From JAHEFT01 sp964443145 (GTDB lineage Bacteria; Pseudomonadota; Gammaproteobacteria; Xanthomonadales; SZUA-36): a stretch of DNA of 20,781 bases. Positions 1 through 6,806 of the stretch are shown piece after piece. The position numbers and the translations under genes are program-made. The DNA lies in NCBI GenBank assembly GCA_964443145.1, contig CAYUBS010000044.1:1-20781 (forward strand), written 5' to 3'. A model generated the notes under the pieces. The model was not told where the DNA came from. It was given only the letters and a program-made list of their open reading frames with translations, and made no database searches. Every line of letters begins with the position of its first letter. Positions within the stretch are counted from its first letter, which is position 1.

Positions 1-301
1 TTGTGGTCAGGTCGGTGGGATCGGCGGTAATCAGTATGATGCGAGGCGATTTTCTTTCTGCGGGCCAGTCTGTGCGAATTCTGAGAACGGCTTCCAGGCC
101 ATCCATATCTGGCAGGTGGCGATCCATGAAAATGGTTTCCGGGAACCAGCTGAGTGCCAGCGCAATTGATTCCCTGGCAGTGCCAACGGCTCGTACAGTG
201 CGGGCAAATTGCTGCAAGCTACTCAATGCATGGGTGCGACTGATCAGATGATCGTCGACGACCAGGACTTTGCTGGGCATGATTGTCGGTATGATTGTCA
301 T
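1..301 (-). CDS. Response regulator receiver-domain protein (partial, C terminus outside window)
   Basis: This is the N-terminal 100 residues of a two-component response regulator; the rest lies beyond the left edge. The receiver fold is clear. An acidic pair (D16-D17) follows the first hydrophobic strand KVLVVDD. The phospho-acceptor is D60 in the stretch FMDRHLPDMDG, and the strand IILITAD carries the conserved hydroxyl residue. A partner histidine kinase would phosphorylate D60. The output domain is not visible, so DNA-binding or stand-alone (CheY-like) cannot be decided. I prefer the start at 301 because an AAGGGGA ribosome-binding site precedes it. An in-frame ATG at 280 has no such site and would remove seven residues. 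The gene is divergent from the YdbH-like gene, with only 29 bases between the two start codons. Receiver-domain identity is firm; function is unknown. Confidence 0.85.
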   Translation of the reverse strand, partial: MTIIPTIMPSKVLVVDDHLISRTHALSSLQQFARTVRAVGTARESIALALSWFPETIFMDRHLPDMDGLEAVLRIRTDWPAERKSPRIILITADPTDLTT

Positions 302-305
302 TGCT

Positions 306-312
306 TCCCCTT
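306..312 (-). promoter_or_regulatory. Ribosome-binding site of the response regulator
   Basis: On the minus strand the sequence AAGGGGA lies about five bases before the ATG at 301 and decides that start over the in-frame ATG at 280, which has no purine-rich site upstream. It lies in the short gap between the two divergent genes. Confidence 0.6.
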
Positions 313-330
313 TTTCGGCATCATGATCGT

Positions 331-2352
331 ATGCCAAACTTTTTATCCCCTGTCATTTACAGCATAGCTGATGTAATCGGTCTGGCAAGCTGGCGTGCCA
401 GCGGTATCTTGTTTTTTCTCCTGGTGGTTCAAAGCCCTTTGTTGCTGGCATTTCCCGATGTGCGGATCAGTGCCGAGCACGTAGTACATGAGCATATCGA
501 AATGGCCAGGGCGCAGGCCATTCTGAGGGCGGATGGGAGTTTTTCGCTGGATGCGGAACAATTAAGGCTGCCTTCTGTAAAGCGCGATTGGAGCGATTTT
601 TCACTGACGGGGAAATTGGAGGAACTGGCAAATCAACAAAACAGTCTGAATGTACGCAGCACCGTCAGAGTTGATGGAGTCGATATGCTGGTCGAATTAG
701 CCAGTACTTCTGAAGAAGTATCCGCCAGTCTTGTTATGGCGCCCGTGGAAATGACCCGATATGTCGGATTGGCTGAACTGCCACCGGAGGCAAAATGGTT
801 GAGCAGGGGGCGGCTTGGAGCCACTCTGACATTCACTCAATTGATGGGCCAGGAAGCTGAACTGACCGTCAACCTGGCAGCGCGTGACGTTTCTTTCGAT
901 TCGCCTGATGGTCTTTTTGCCGCGGAGGCGTTGCACATTGACGCCGAAATTACGGCCCCGGAGCAGGACTGGGATGACCCAAAGATCAGTTGTGCCATTC
1001 ATTCAGGTGAATTGCTGATTCACGATTTTTATCGGGATTTTTCGGACGGTAGCCTTGAGTGTTTGCTGAAGCCAGGCTGGGGAGATGACGGGCTTGAGCA
1101 CATGTCGTTCATGCTGACGGATCGCTCGGCACTTCTTGCCGAGGGTCGGGCTGTGTTTGCTGAAAACAGGCCTGCACCGGGGTGGGAGGTGGAAATCAGT
1201 CGTCTCGATCTCGAATTCCCTGGAGCCTATTTGCGCTACATGGAACCTGTATTGGCACCCGCGACCCTGAATGGACTTGAGCTGACCGGGCAGATTTCCT
1301 GGAGTGGTGACTGGTCGGGTGGAAAATTCACGTCCGGGGATCTGCGGGTCACAGACCTGAGCATCGTTGATACGCAGCGGGCACGTTTTGCACTGACCGG
1401 CCTGGATGCACGAGTTCGCCCGGGTGATCACAGCTTCAACTCCAGCCTTGACTGGCGGGGACTTCTATTGGGTCGGCTGAACCTGGGGCAGGGAGCGGTC
1501 GCACTGGACTCTGAGCCGGGCAGAGTCGCCATTACGCAGCCCCTCGTGCTGCAGGTGCTTGGTGGCAGCGTCCACCTGGACGAGTTAAGGGTTCTGTTGC
1601 CGGGCGCGTCTGGTAATGACGCAAACGAACCGGACATTCGTCTGCGGGCCAGTTTGAATGACATGGATATGGAACAGCTAACTGCAGCAATGGGATGGCC
1701 TTCCTTTGAGGGCAAGATCAGCGGGCGCATTCCCGGTGTCAGCCTGCATGATGGCGTGATCGATGTGGAAGGGGAAATTCTGGTCGATGTCTTCGACGGC
1801 CAGGTTGCACTGAGCGACTTGCGCGTCGAGCGTCCTTTCGGAGTACTACCCAGTCTTGCGGCCAATATTGAAGCTAAAAACCTCGATCTTGAATTGCTTA
1901 CCAGCACGTTCTCCTTCGGCCAGATTTCAGGTCAGGTTGATGGCTATGTTAAGGATTTGCGTATGCTGGACTGGAAGCCGGTTGCATTTAATGCGTGGTT
2001 TGGTACGACGGAGGGGCAAAAAGGGGCCAGGGATATCTCTCGACAGGCTGTGAATCGCCTGACCACGCTGGGTGGCGGAAGTGCTACCACGGCACTGACC
2101 AGTCCCGTTATGCGTCTGTTTAGCAGTTTCTCCTACAAGAGGCTGGGCCTGGGTTGCCTGATGCAGAACAATACATGCCAGATACGGGGCGTCAGTGAAG
2201 ACGATGTCAGTGTTCTGATCATGGAAGGTGCCGGCATTCCCAAAGTGACGATACGTGCGTTCAACAGGATGGTTGACTGGCCACAGTTATTGGCGCAACT
2301 GGCGGCTGCATCGGACGGCGAAGCGATCAAGGTGGGTGATCAGGGTAATTGA
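331..2352 (+). CDS. YdbH-like AsmA/TamB-superfamily envelope protein
   Basis: This protein of about 673 residues has one N-terminal hydrophobic segment (GILFFLLVVQ and following) and then a long region of amphipathic beta strands with few hydrophobic blocks, as in AsmA/TamB/YdbH-type proteins. In E. coli, YdbH takes part in phospholipid transport between the inner and outer membranes together with the lipoprotein YnbE and with YdbL. The assignment rests on overall character, on the C-terminal stretch (FSFGQISGQVDGYVKDL, then LDWKPVAFNAW), and above all on the YdbL-type lipoprotein gene directly downstream. It is shorter than E. coli YdbH (about 880 residues), and an in-frame stop at 292 excludes a longer N terminus. 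I chose the ATG at 331; a TTG at 295 is in frame but would overlap the divergent regulator, and neither has a good ribosome-binding site. Transport activity is inferred from the family. Confidence 0.65.
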   Translation: MPNFLSPVIYSIADVIGLASWRASGILFFLLVVQSPLLLAFPDVRISAEHVVHEHIEMARAQAILRADGSFSLDAEQLRLPSVKRDWSDFSLTGKLEELANQQNSLNVRSTVRVDGVDMLVELASTSEEVSASLVMAPVEMTRYVGLAELPPEAKWLSRGRLGATLTFTQLMGQEAELTVNLAARDVSFDSPDGLFAAEALHIDAEITAPEQDWDDPKISCAIHSGELLIHDFYRDFSDGSLECLLKPGWGDDGLEHMSFMLTDRSALLAEGRAVFAENRPAPGWEVEISRLDLEFPGAYLRYMEPVLAPATLNGLELTGQISWSGDWSGGKFTSGDLRVTDLSIVDTQRARFALTGLDARVRPGDHSFNSSLDWRGLLLGRLNLGQGAVALDSEPGRVAITQPLVLQVLGGSVHLDELRVLLPGASGNDANEPDIRLRASLNDMDMEQLTAAMGWPSFEGKISGRIPGVSLHDGVIDVEGEILVDVFDGQVALSDLRVERPFGVLPSLAANIEAKNLDLELLTSTFSFGQISGQVDGYVKDLRMLDWKPVAFNAWFGTTEGQKGARDISRQAVNRLTTLGGGSATTALTSPVMRLFSSFSYKRLGLGCLMQNNTCQIRGVSEDDVSVLIMEGAGIPKVTIRAFNRMVDWPQLLAQLAAASDGEAIKVGDQGN

Positions 2353-2387
2353 TTGAACGAATGAATTAAATCCGCGTGCCTGCTGTC

Positions 2388-2396
2388 TGATAAAAT
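2388..2396 (+). promoter_or_regulatory. Possible extended -10 promoter for the YdbL-type lipoprotein
   Basis: The 76-base gap after the YdbH-like gene contains TGATAAAAT, which matches an extended -10 element (TGN followed by TAAAAT). No convincing -35 hexamer lies at the right distance. Transcription would start near 2403, just before the AAGGAG site at 2417-2422. It could provide extra expression of the lipoprotein over the upstream gene. Confidence 0.3.
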
Positions 2397-2428
2397 GACC
2401 CGGCAGGTCGCCAGCCAAGGAGCATTTG

Positions 2429-3028
2429 ATGAAAAAACTCAACGCAGCATTGATTCTGGGCATGATTTTTACGGTTGCCGCATGTGTCACGATTAACGTT
2501 TATTTCCCTGCTGCGGCGGCAGAGCGCGCTGCAGAAAAGTTTGTGGATGATGTCCTTGGAGAACCCGCCCGGGAAGGTCAGCTCTTCACTCCTCCTGCAG
2601 TACAAACCAACGTGATTCTGATCGCTGCCGTTCGGATGGTTGATTTTCTGGTCGAGGATGCGCAGGCGCAAAAGGCGAAGATCGAGATCAACACACCGCA
2701 GATCAATGCGATCAAGGCGCGCATGGCGGAGCGCCAGCGGCTGCAGCTCGATTCCATGTTCGATGCTGGTGCGATCGGTTTCAGTAATGATGGTCTGGTA
2801 ACGATTCGTGATCGCTCCGCGGTTTCGTTGAGCGAACGCCGGAGTATGGAGAGTGTAGTGGCGGATGAAAATCGCGACCGCAAAGCCGTATACCGCGAAA
2901 TTGCGGTTGCCAACGGCCACCCCGAGTGGGAAAAAGAAATCCAGCAGACTTTTGCCAAAGAGTGGGCCAGAAACGCCCGCAAAGGTTGGTTTTACCAGAA
3001 TCCACAAGGTGCCTGGCAACAGAAGTAG
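2429..3028 (+). CDS. DUF1318 (YdbL-type) lipoprotein, possibly a YnbE-YdbL fusion
   Basis: The product has about 199 residues. It starts with a lipoprotein signal peptide ending in the lipobox VAAC, with the lipidated cysteine at residue 19, so it should be anchored in the envelope. The mature N terminus reads CVTINVYFPAAAAERAAEK. The C-terminal half (VADENRDRKAVYREIAVANG, then WFYQNPQGAWQQK) is the DUF1318/YdbL domain. In E. coli a small lipoprotein (YnbE) and a periplasmic protein (YdbL) are separate genes beside ydbH; here one polypeptide carries both a lipid anchor and the YdbL domain. The start at the ATG is set by AAGGAG at 2417-2422, six bases upstream; a TTG just before it is not needed. 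A helical, charged linker spans roughly residues 70-120. It probably works with the upstream YdbH-like protein. Family assignment is good; molecular role is inferred. Confidence 0.8.
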   Translation: MKKLNAALILGMIFTVAACVTINVYFPAAAAERAAEKFVDDVLGEPAREGQLFTPPAVQTNVILIAAVRMVDFLVEDAQAQKAKIEINTPQINAIKARMAERQRLQLDSMFDAGAIGFSNDGLVTIRDRSAVSLSERRSMESVVADENRDRKAVYREIAVANGHPEWEKEIQQTFAKEWARNARKGWFYQNPQGAWQQK

Positions 3029-3046
3029 CCACACCCCATCTATCAT

Positions 3047-3080
3047 GCGGCCGGGCCAAAGTGCCCGGTCGCTTTTTTTT
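3047..3080 (+). terminator. Rho-independent terminator abutting rlmD
   Basis: A 10-base-pair GC-rich stem (GCGGCCGGGC against GCCCGGTCGC, one G-U pair, loop CAAAGT) is followed by eight T residues at 3073-3080. It ends the ydbH/lipoprotein unit. It lies only 11 bases before the rlmD start codon, so any transcript entering rlmD from upstream must read through it. Confidence 0.88.
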
Positions 3081-3091
3081 GAGAGATATGT

Positions 3092-4423
3092 ATGAGCCGT
3101 AGAAGAAGACGCAAACTTCCCACAGAACCGGTCGAATTGGAGATCAGCGATCTAAGCCATGACGGACGCGGCGTGGCCACCTATGGGGAAAAAAAGATAT
3201 TCGTACACGGGGCGTTGCCGGGTGAGAAGGTGCTGGCTCGGGTTACGGACCGGAAGAGAAATTACGATGAAGGCGAGACTGTGGAAGTCATCGAGCCATC
3301 ACCGGATCGCATTGAACCGCGTTGCCCTCATTTTGGCCAGTGCGGTGGATGCTCTTTGCAACACCTGGATGCACAGAAACAGATTGAGTCGAAGCAAAAT
3401 ACGCTGATCCAGAATCTGGAACGGATTGGCAAGGTCTCACCGGAAACTGTCTGGGATCCCATTACCGGGCCGCAATGGGGATATCGCCGGAAAGCCAGGC
3501 TTTCGGTGCGCTATGTTCACAAGAAGGAGCGTGTCCTGGTTGGATTCCGGGAACGTTACGGACGGTTTGTGGCAGACATGCAGGAATGCCATGTGCTGGA
3601 TCCCCGCATCGCTTCTCAGCTTGGTGCTTTATCCGATCTGATTTACTCGATGGAAGCCAGGAGCACGATTCCGCAAATTGAAGTTGCCTGTGGTGACGAG
3701 GTTTGTGCGTTGATTTTTCGTCACCTGGAACCCCTGTGTGAAAGCGACCTGCAAAAATTGCGCGAGTTCGCCATCGCAACCGGGCTGGCGGTGCTGCTGC
3801 AACCGAAAGGTCCCGCAACCATTCATTGCCTGGAGCCTTCAGAAATTGAGTTGGAGTTTGAGGTTGCTGAATTCGGGACGCGACTGGCTTTTGGCCCTTC
3901 AGATTTCATCCAGGTCAATTCAGAGCTCAACCAAAAAATGATCCACCGGGCACTGGAACTCCTGCAGCCGGAAAAAGAGGACCGGATACTCGATCTGTTT
4001 TGCGGTCTGGGCAACTTCACGCTCCCGTTGGCAACGATGGCCGGAGAAGTGGTCGGTGTTGAAGGGGATTCAGAGCTGGTCAGACGGGCGGGCGAAAATG
4101 CGCAAAGAAACGGCCTGGAGAATGTCGAGTTTTTCGTTGCCGACCTGGCAGAAGAGCCCGGTGCCGCCCCGTGGTTGAAGAAGGGTTATGACAAAGTGCT
4201 GGTTGATCCGCCGCGCTCAGGAGCTGAATTCATACTGCCGCACATTGCAGCCACCGGGGCAGGCCGTCTCGTCTATGTTTCCTGTCATCCGGCAAGCCTG
4301 GCGCGAGACGCCGGTATTTTGGTCCATCAATTCGGTTTTCAGCTGATAGGTGCCGGTGTAATGGATATGTTTCCGCATACGGGCCACGTTGAATCCATCG
4401 CTCTTTTCGAGCGAAAAGTTTAG
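3092..4423 (+). CDS. rlmD: 23S rRNA (uracil-1939-C5)-methyltransferase RlmD
   Basis: RlmD methylates U1939 of 23S rRNA using S-adenosylmethionine and carries a 4Fe-4S cluster. The 443-residue length is close to the E. coli enzyme (433). Visible parts, in order: an Arg-rich start; a TRAM domain at about residues 10-70; the iron-sulfur cysteines C78, C84 and C87 in CPHFGQCGGC with the distant fourth, C166; the SAM-binding motif ILDLFCGLGNF; the motif LVDPPRSGA; and the catalytic nucleophile C398 in VSCHPASLARD. The start ATG has a modest purine-rich stretch (GAGAGA) before it, directly after the U-tract of the preceding terminator. It heads a closely spaced run with nagZ nine bases downstream. 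No promoter is obvious between the terminator and the start. All catalytic and cluster residues are present, so the gene looks intact. Confidence 0.96.
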   Translation: MSRRRRRKLPTEPVELEISDLSHDGRGVATYGEKKIFVHGALPGEKVLARVTDRKRNYDEGETVEVIEPSPDRIEPRCPHFGQCGGCSLQHLDAQKQIESKQNTLIQNLERIGKVSPETVWDPITGPQWGYRRKARLSVRYVHKKERVLVGFRERYGRFVADMQECHVLDPRIASQLGALSDLIYSMEARSTIPQIEVACGDEVCALIFRHLEPLCESDLQKLREFAIATGLAVLLQPKGPATIHCLEPSEIELEFEVAEFGTRLAFGPSDFIQVNSELNQKMIHRALELLQPEKEDRILDLFCGLGNFTLPLATMAGEVVGVEGDSELVRRAGENAQRNGLENVEFFVADLAEEPGAAPWLKKGYDKVLVDPPRSGAEFILPHIAATGAGRLVYVSCHPASLARDAGILVHQFGFQLIGAGVMDMFPHTGHVESIALFERKV

Positions 4424-4432
4424 GATAGACCT

Positions 4433-5470
4433 ATGACTCCCGGACCCATTCTAATAGGCCTTTCCGGCACGGAACTGGACGCACGCGAGCGGGAGCAGCT
4501 AGCCCATCCCGCGGTAGGCGGGGTTGTGCTTTTTACCCGCAATTTCGAAAACAAAAGCCAGTTGGAGCAACTGGTCGCCGAGATCCAGGCAAGCCGTAAC
4601 CCGCGGCCGCTGATCTGCATTGACCAGGAAGGGGGCAGGGTACAGCGTTTGAAGGATGGGTTTACGCGGTTACCCCCACTGGGTGTACTTGGCCAGCTCA
4701 GTGGTTCAGATCCACAAAAGGCCCTCGACATGGCATACCGGCACGGCCGCGTGATGGCCACCGAAATGCTCGCTTGCGGTATCGATCTGAGTTTTGCTCC
4801 GGTGCTGGACCTCAATAGGGGCAGTTGTGTCATTGGGGATCGTTCTCTTTCTTCCGACCCGGCCGAAGTGACGCGCCTGGGGCGGGCATACCTGGCGGGT
4901 ATGCATGATTCGGGTATGAAAACGACCGGAAAACACTTCCCCGGACACGGTTCGATCGTTGCGGATTCCCACGTCGATGATGTCAGTGATCACCGTTCAC
5001 TCGAAGAAATCCGCTCGACCGATTTACAGCCGTTCATTGAGCTGGCATCCGGGCTGGATTCCCTGATGATCGCTCACGTGGTCTACCCTGAGGTCGATTT
5101 TCTGCCGGCCGGCTATTCGCAAACCTGGCTGCAGGATGTGCTGAGAACAGAGCTTGGCTATCGTGGCGTCATTTTCTCGGATGACCTTGGGATGCACGCC
5201 GCAAAAGCAGTGGGTGGCCTGGTAGAGCGCACCCGCTTGTGCCTGAATGCTGGTTGTGACCTCGTGCTGGTTTGCCAGCCTGAAGACGTTGCCAGCTTGC
5301 TGGCTGACCTTGATGGCCCGGTCGGGGATGCGACGACAGCAATAACCGGGCTTTATGGCCGGCCTACTGTTAATCGTAAGGAGTTGGTTGATGTCGATCG
5401 GGAGGGGATCAGGGAGTGGCGCCACTGGAGGCAGAGCCTCGAAGATCTGGGGGAACAGTCATGGGGATGA
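4433..5470 (+). CDS. nagZ: Beta-N-acetylhexosaminidase NagZ (glycoside hydrolase family 3)
   Basis: NagZ is a cytoplasmic enzyme of cell-wall recycling. It removes N-acetylglucosamine from anhydromuropeptides, and in many Gram-negative bacteria its products influence AmpC beta-lactamase induction. The 345-residue protein has the family signature KHFPGHGSIVADSH at residues 167-180; the loop residues D178 and H180 match the Asp-His acid/base dyad of the family. The nucleophile lies in the Asp pair D250-D251 of IFSDDLGM. IDQEGGRVQRL near residue 63 and SFAPVLDLNRG near residue 120 are also typical. The start follows an AGGA sequence that overlaps the rlmD stop, with nine bases between the genes. 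In Pseudomonas a nagZ gene is likewise followed by a methylthioinosine phosphorylase gene; here hpt sits between them. The catalytic residues are intact. Confidence 0.96.
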   Translation: MTPGPILIGLSGTELDAREREQLAHPAVGGVVLFTRNFENKSQLEQLVAEIQASRNPRPLICIDQEGGRVQRLKDGFTRLPPLGVLGQLSGSDPQKALDMAYRHGRVMATEMLACGIDLSFAPVLDLNRGSCVIGDRSLSSDPAEVTRLGRAYLAGMHDSGMKTTGKHFPGHGSIVADSHVDDVSDHRSLEEIRSTDLQPFIELASGLDSLMIAHVVYPEVDFLPAGYSQTWLQDVLRTELGYRGVIFSDDLGMHAAKAVGGLVERTRLCLNAGCDLVLVCQPEDVASLLADLDGPVGDATTAITGLYGRPTVNRKELVDVDREGIREWRHWRQSLEDLGEQSWG

Positions 5471-5498
5471 AAAGCAGTAAAGCTGTGGGAGAAAACAA

Positions 5499-6047
5499 AT
5501 GACACAGAAGGACCCCCGGGAAATCCTGGCCGAATCCACGTTGCTGGCTGGAAAAGAGGAAGTTGAAGCCGCTGTTAGCCGAATGGCGGACGCGGTAAAC
5601 GCTCATTACGGTGACCGTGAACTCATCCTGTTGATTGTCATGACCGGTGCGGTGATGCCGGCGGCCTGGCTGGCTGCGAAGCTCAGAATGCCATTACAAA
5701 TGGATTTCATCCATGCAACGCGCTATGCCGGTGCCACTGAGGGCGGGGAGATTGAATTCAGAGTGCCGCCGCGACTCAACCTGCAGGGACACGATGTTTT
5801 GATTGTCGACGATATCTATGACATTGGATTGACCCTGCAAATGATTGAGCGCTACTGCGAAGCCCGTGGGGCACAATCGGTAAACAGTGCGGTGCTGGTG
5901 CGGAAAATTCACACACGGGAAACCACCGGTAAGTTACCCAGGTTTGTTGGTTTGGAAGTGCGGGATAAGTACATTTTTGGTTGTGGCATGGACGCGTATG
6001 AGTATTGGCGCCAACTGGACGAAATTCGTGCGCTGGAGGATATCTGA
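5499..6047 (+). CDS. hpt: Hypoxanthine-guanine phosphoribosyltransferase
   Basis: The enzyme converts hypoxanthine or guanine plus phosphoribosyl pyrophosphate to IMP or GMP in the cytoplasm (purine salvage). The 182-residue protein has the type I phosphoribosyltransferase fold. Its PRPP loop is VLIVDDIYDIGLTL at residues 100-113, with the acidic pair D104-D105. The flexible-loop region MDFIHATRYAG lies near residue 68. The C-terminal segment VRDKYIFGCGMDAYEYWR matches the purine-recognising region of this family, including the lysine that normally contacts the base. The start is preceded by GGGAGAAAACAA. The stop codon overlaps the start of the next gene by one base (TGATG), which implies translational coupling. 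Preference for hypoxanthine versus guanine cannot be read from the sequence; the neighbouring phosphorylase, which would release hypoxanthine, favours the former. Confidence 0.92.
   Translation: MTQKDPREILAESTLLAGKEEVEAAVSRMADAVNAHYGDRELILLIVMTGAVMPAAWLAAKLRMPLQMDFIHATRYAGATEGGEIEFRVPPRLNLQGHDVLIVDDIYDIGLTLQMIERYCEARGAQSVNSAVLVRKIHTRETTGKLPRFVGLEVRDKYIFGCGMDAYEYWRQLDEIRALEDI
6035..6039 (+). promoter_or_regulatory. Ribosome-binding site inside hpt that sets the phosphorylase start
   Basis: GGAGG within the last codons of hpt lies seven bases before the ATG at 6047. It selects this ATG over the in-frame upstream codon at 6005, and with the TGATG overlap it couples the two genes. Confidence 0.75.
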
Positions 6048-6805
6048 TGACAGCGCAGCTAACCCTGGCGCTGGTTGGTGGTACCGGTCTGAATGAGCAC
6101 GGAGAGGGTGTCGAATCACTGGTGGTGGATACCCCATATGGCCCGCCTTCTGCCCCAATAACTGTGATCCAGACGGATCCGATAAGGGTCATTTTTCTGC
6201 CCCGTCACGGTAGTCCTCATCGCTTTCCTCCCCACTGCGTCAATTACCGCGCCAATATGTGGGCTTTGCGGGAGCTTGGCGCAGACCACGTGTTGGCCGT
6301 TTCAGCGGTGGGTGGGATCACTCCGGCGTATGGTCCCGGTACACTGGCAGCCCCCAGTCAGTTGATAGACTACAGTTGGGGTCGCGAGCACACGTATTCC
6401 GATTCGGAAAACGTTCCCCTGGTGCACGTGGATTTTACCAATCCTTATGACGGCCGCTTGCGCAGGGCGCTTTTGCAATGCGCGACCGATGCCAGGCTGG
6501 ACCTTGTTGATGGCGGCTGTATTGGTGTTTTCCAGGGTCCGAGGCTGGAGAGTGCCGCTGAGGTCGAAAAGGCCCGTCGCGATGGGTGCGACATGGCAGG
6601 AATGACGTCATTGCCCGAGGCTGGCCTGGCGCGCGAGCTTGGGCTGGATTACGCCGGCATCGCTGTGGTCTCAAATTGGGGCGCCGGTGTGAGTGACGAC
6701 TTACTTTCTGAAGAAGATATCGCAGAAACACTTGAAGAACCGATGGCACGGGTTAGTACGCTTGTACGGGCCGTCGTCAACTCGTTTGCAAAAGAAGAAG
6801 GATGA
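6047..6805 (+). CDS. S-methyl-5'-thioinosine (or thioadenosine) phosphorylase
   Basis: This 252-residue protein belongs to the purine nucleoside phosphorylase / MTA phosphorylase family. It cleaves the methylthio-nucleoside with phosphate to give the free base and methylthioribose-1-phosphate, recycling the by-product of polyamine and acyl-homoserine-lactone synthesis. Visible motifs: GGTG at 11-14 and LPRHG at 51-55 (phosphate and nucleoside site), VSAVGGITP at 85-93, FQGPRLES at 162-169, and DMAGMTSLPEA at 182-192. At the base-binding position the sequence reads VVSNWGAG (N210), where adenine-specific MTA phosphorylases have an Asp-x-Asp pair. An Asn here is the feature expected for a 6-oxopurine substrate, hence methylthioinosine, as in the Pseudomonas enzyme next to nagZ. 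It is translationally coupled to hpt, which would use the hypoxanthine released. MTA as substrate is the alternative. Confidence 0.88.
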   Translation: MTAQLTLALVGGTGLNEHGEGVESLVVDTPYGPPSAPITVIQTDPIRVIFLPRHGSPHRFPPHCVNYRANMWALRELGADHVLAVSAVGGITPAYGPGTLAAPSQLIDYSWGREHTYSDSENVPLVHVDFTNPYDGRLRRALLQCATDARLDLVDGGCIGVFQGPRLESAAEVEKARRDGCDMAGMTSLPEAGLARELGLDYAGIAVVSNWGAGVSDDLLSEEDIAETLEEPMARVSTLVRAVVNSFAKEEG

Positions 6806-6806
6806 C

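Noticed and set aside
2366..3046. 226-residue open frame on the minus strand opposite the DUF1318 lipoprotein gene
   Set aside because: It lies opposite a gene with a lipobox, a recognised domain and a good ribosome-binding site. Its protein shows no recognisable motif and it spans both flanks of that gene.
6693..6806. Upstream extension of fadH to an in-frame ATG at 6693
   Set aside because: The extra 38 residues lie in the phosphorylase gene and are absent from the FadH family. A ribosome-binding site precedes the ATG at 6807, and homology begins at YPNLLAPLDLG.
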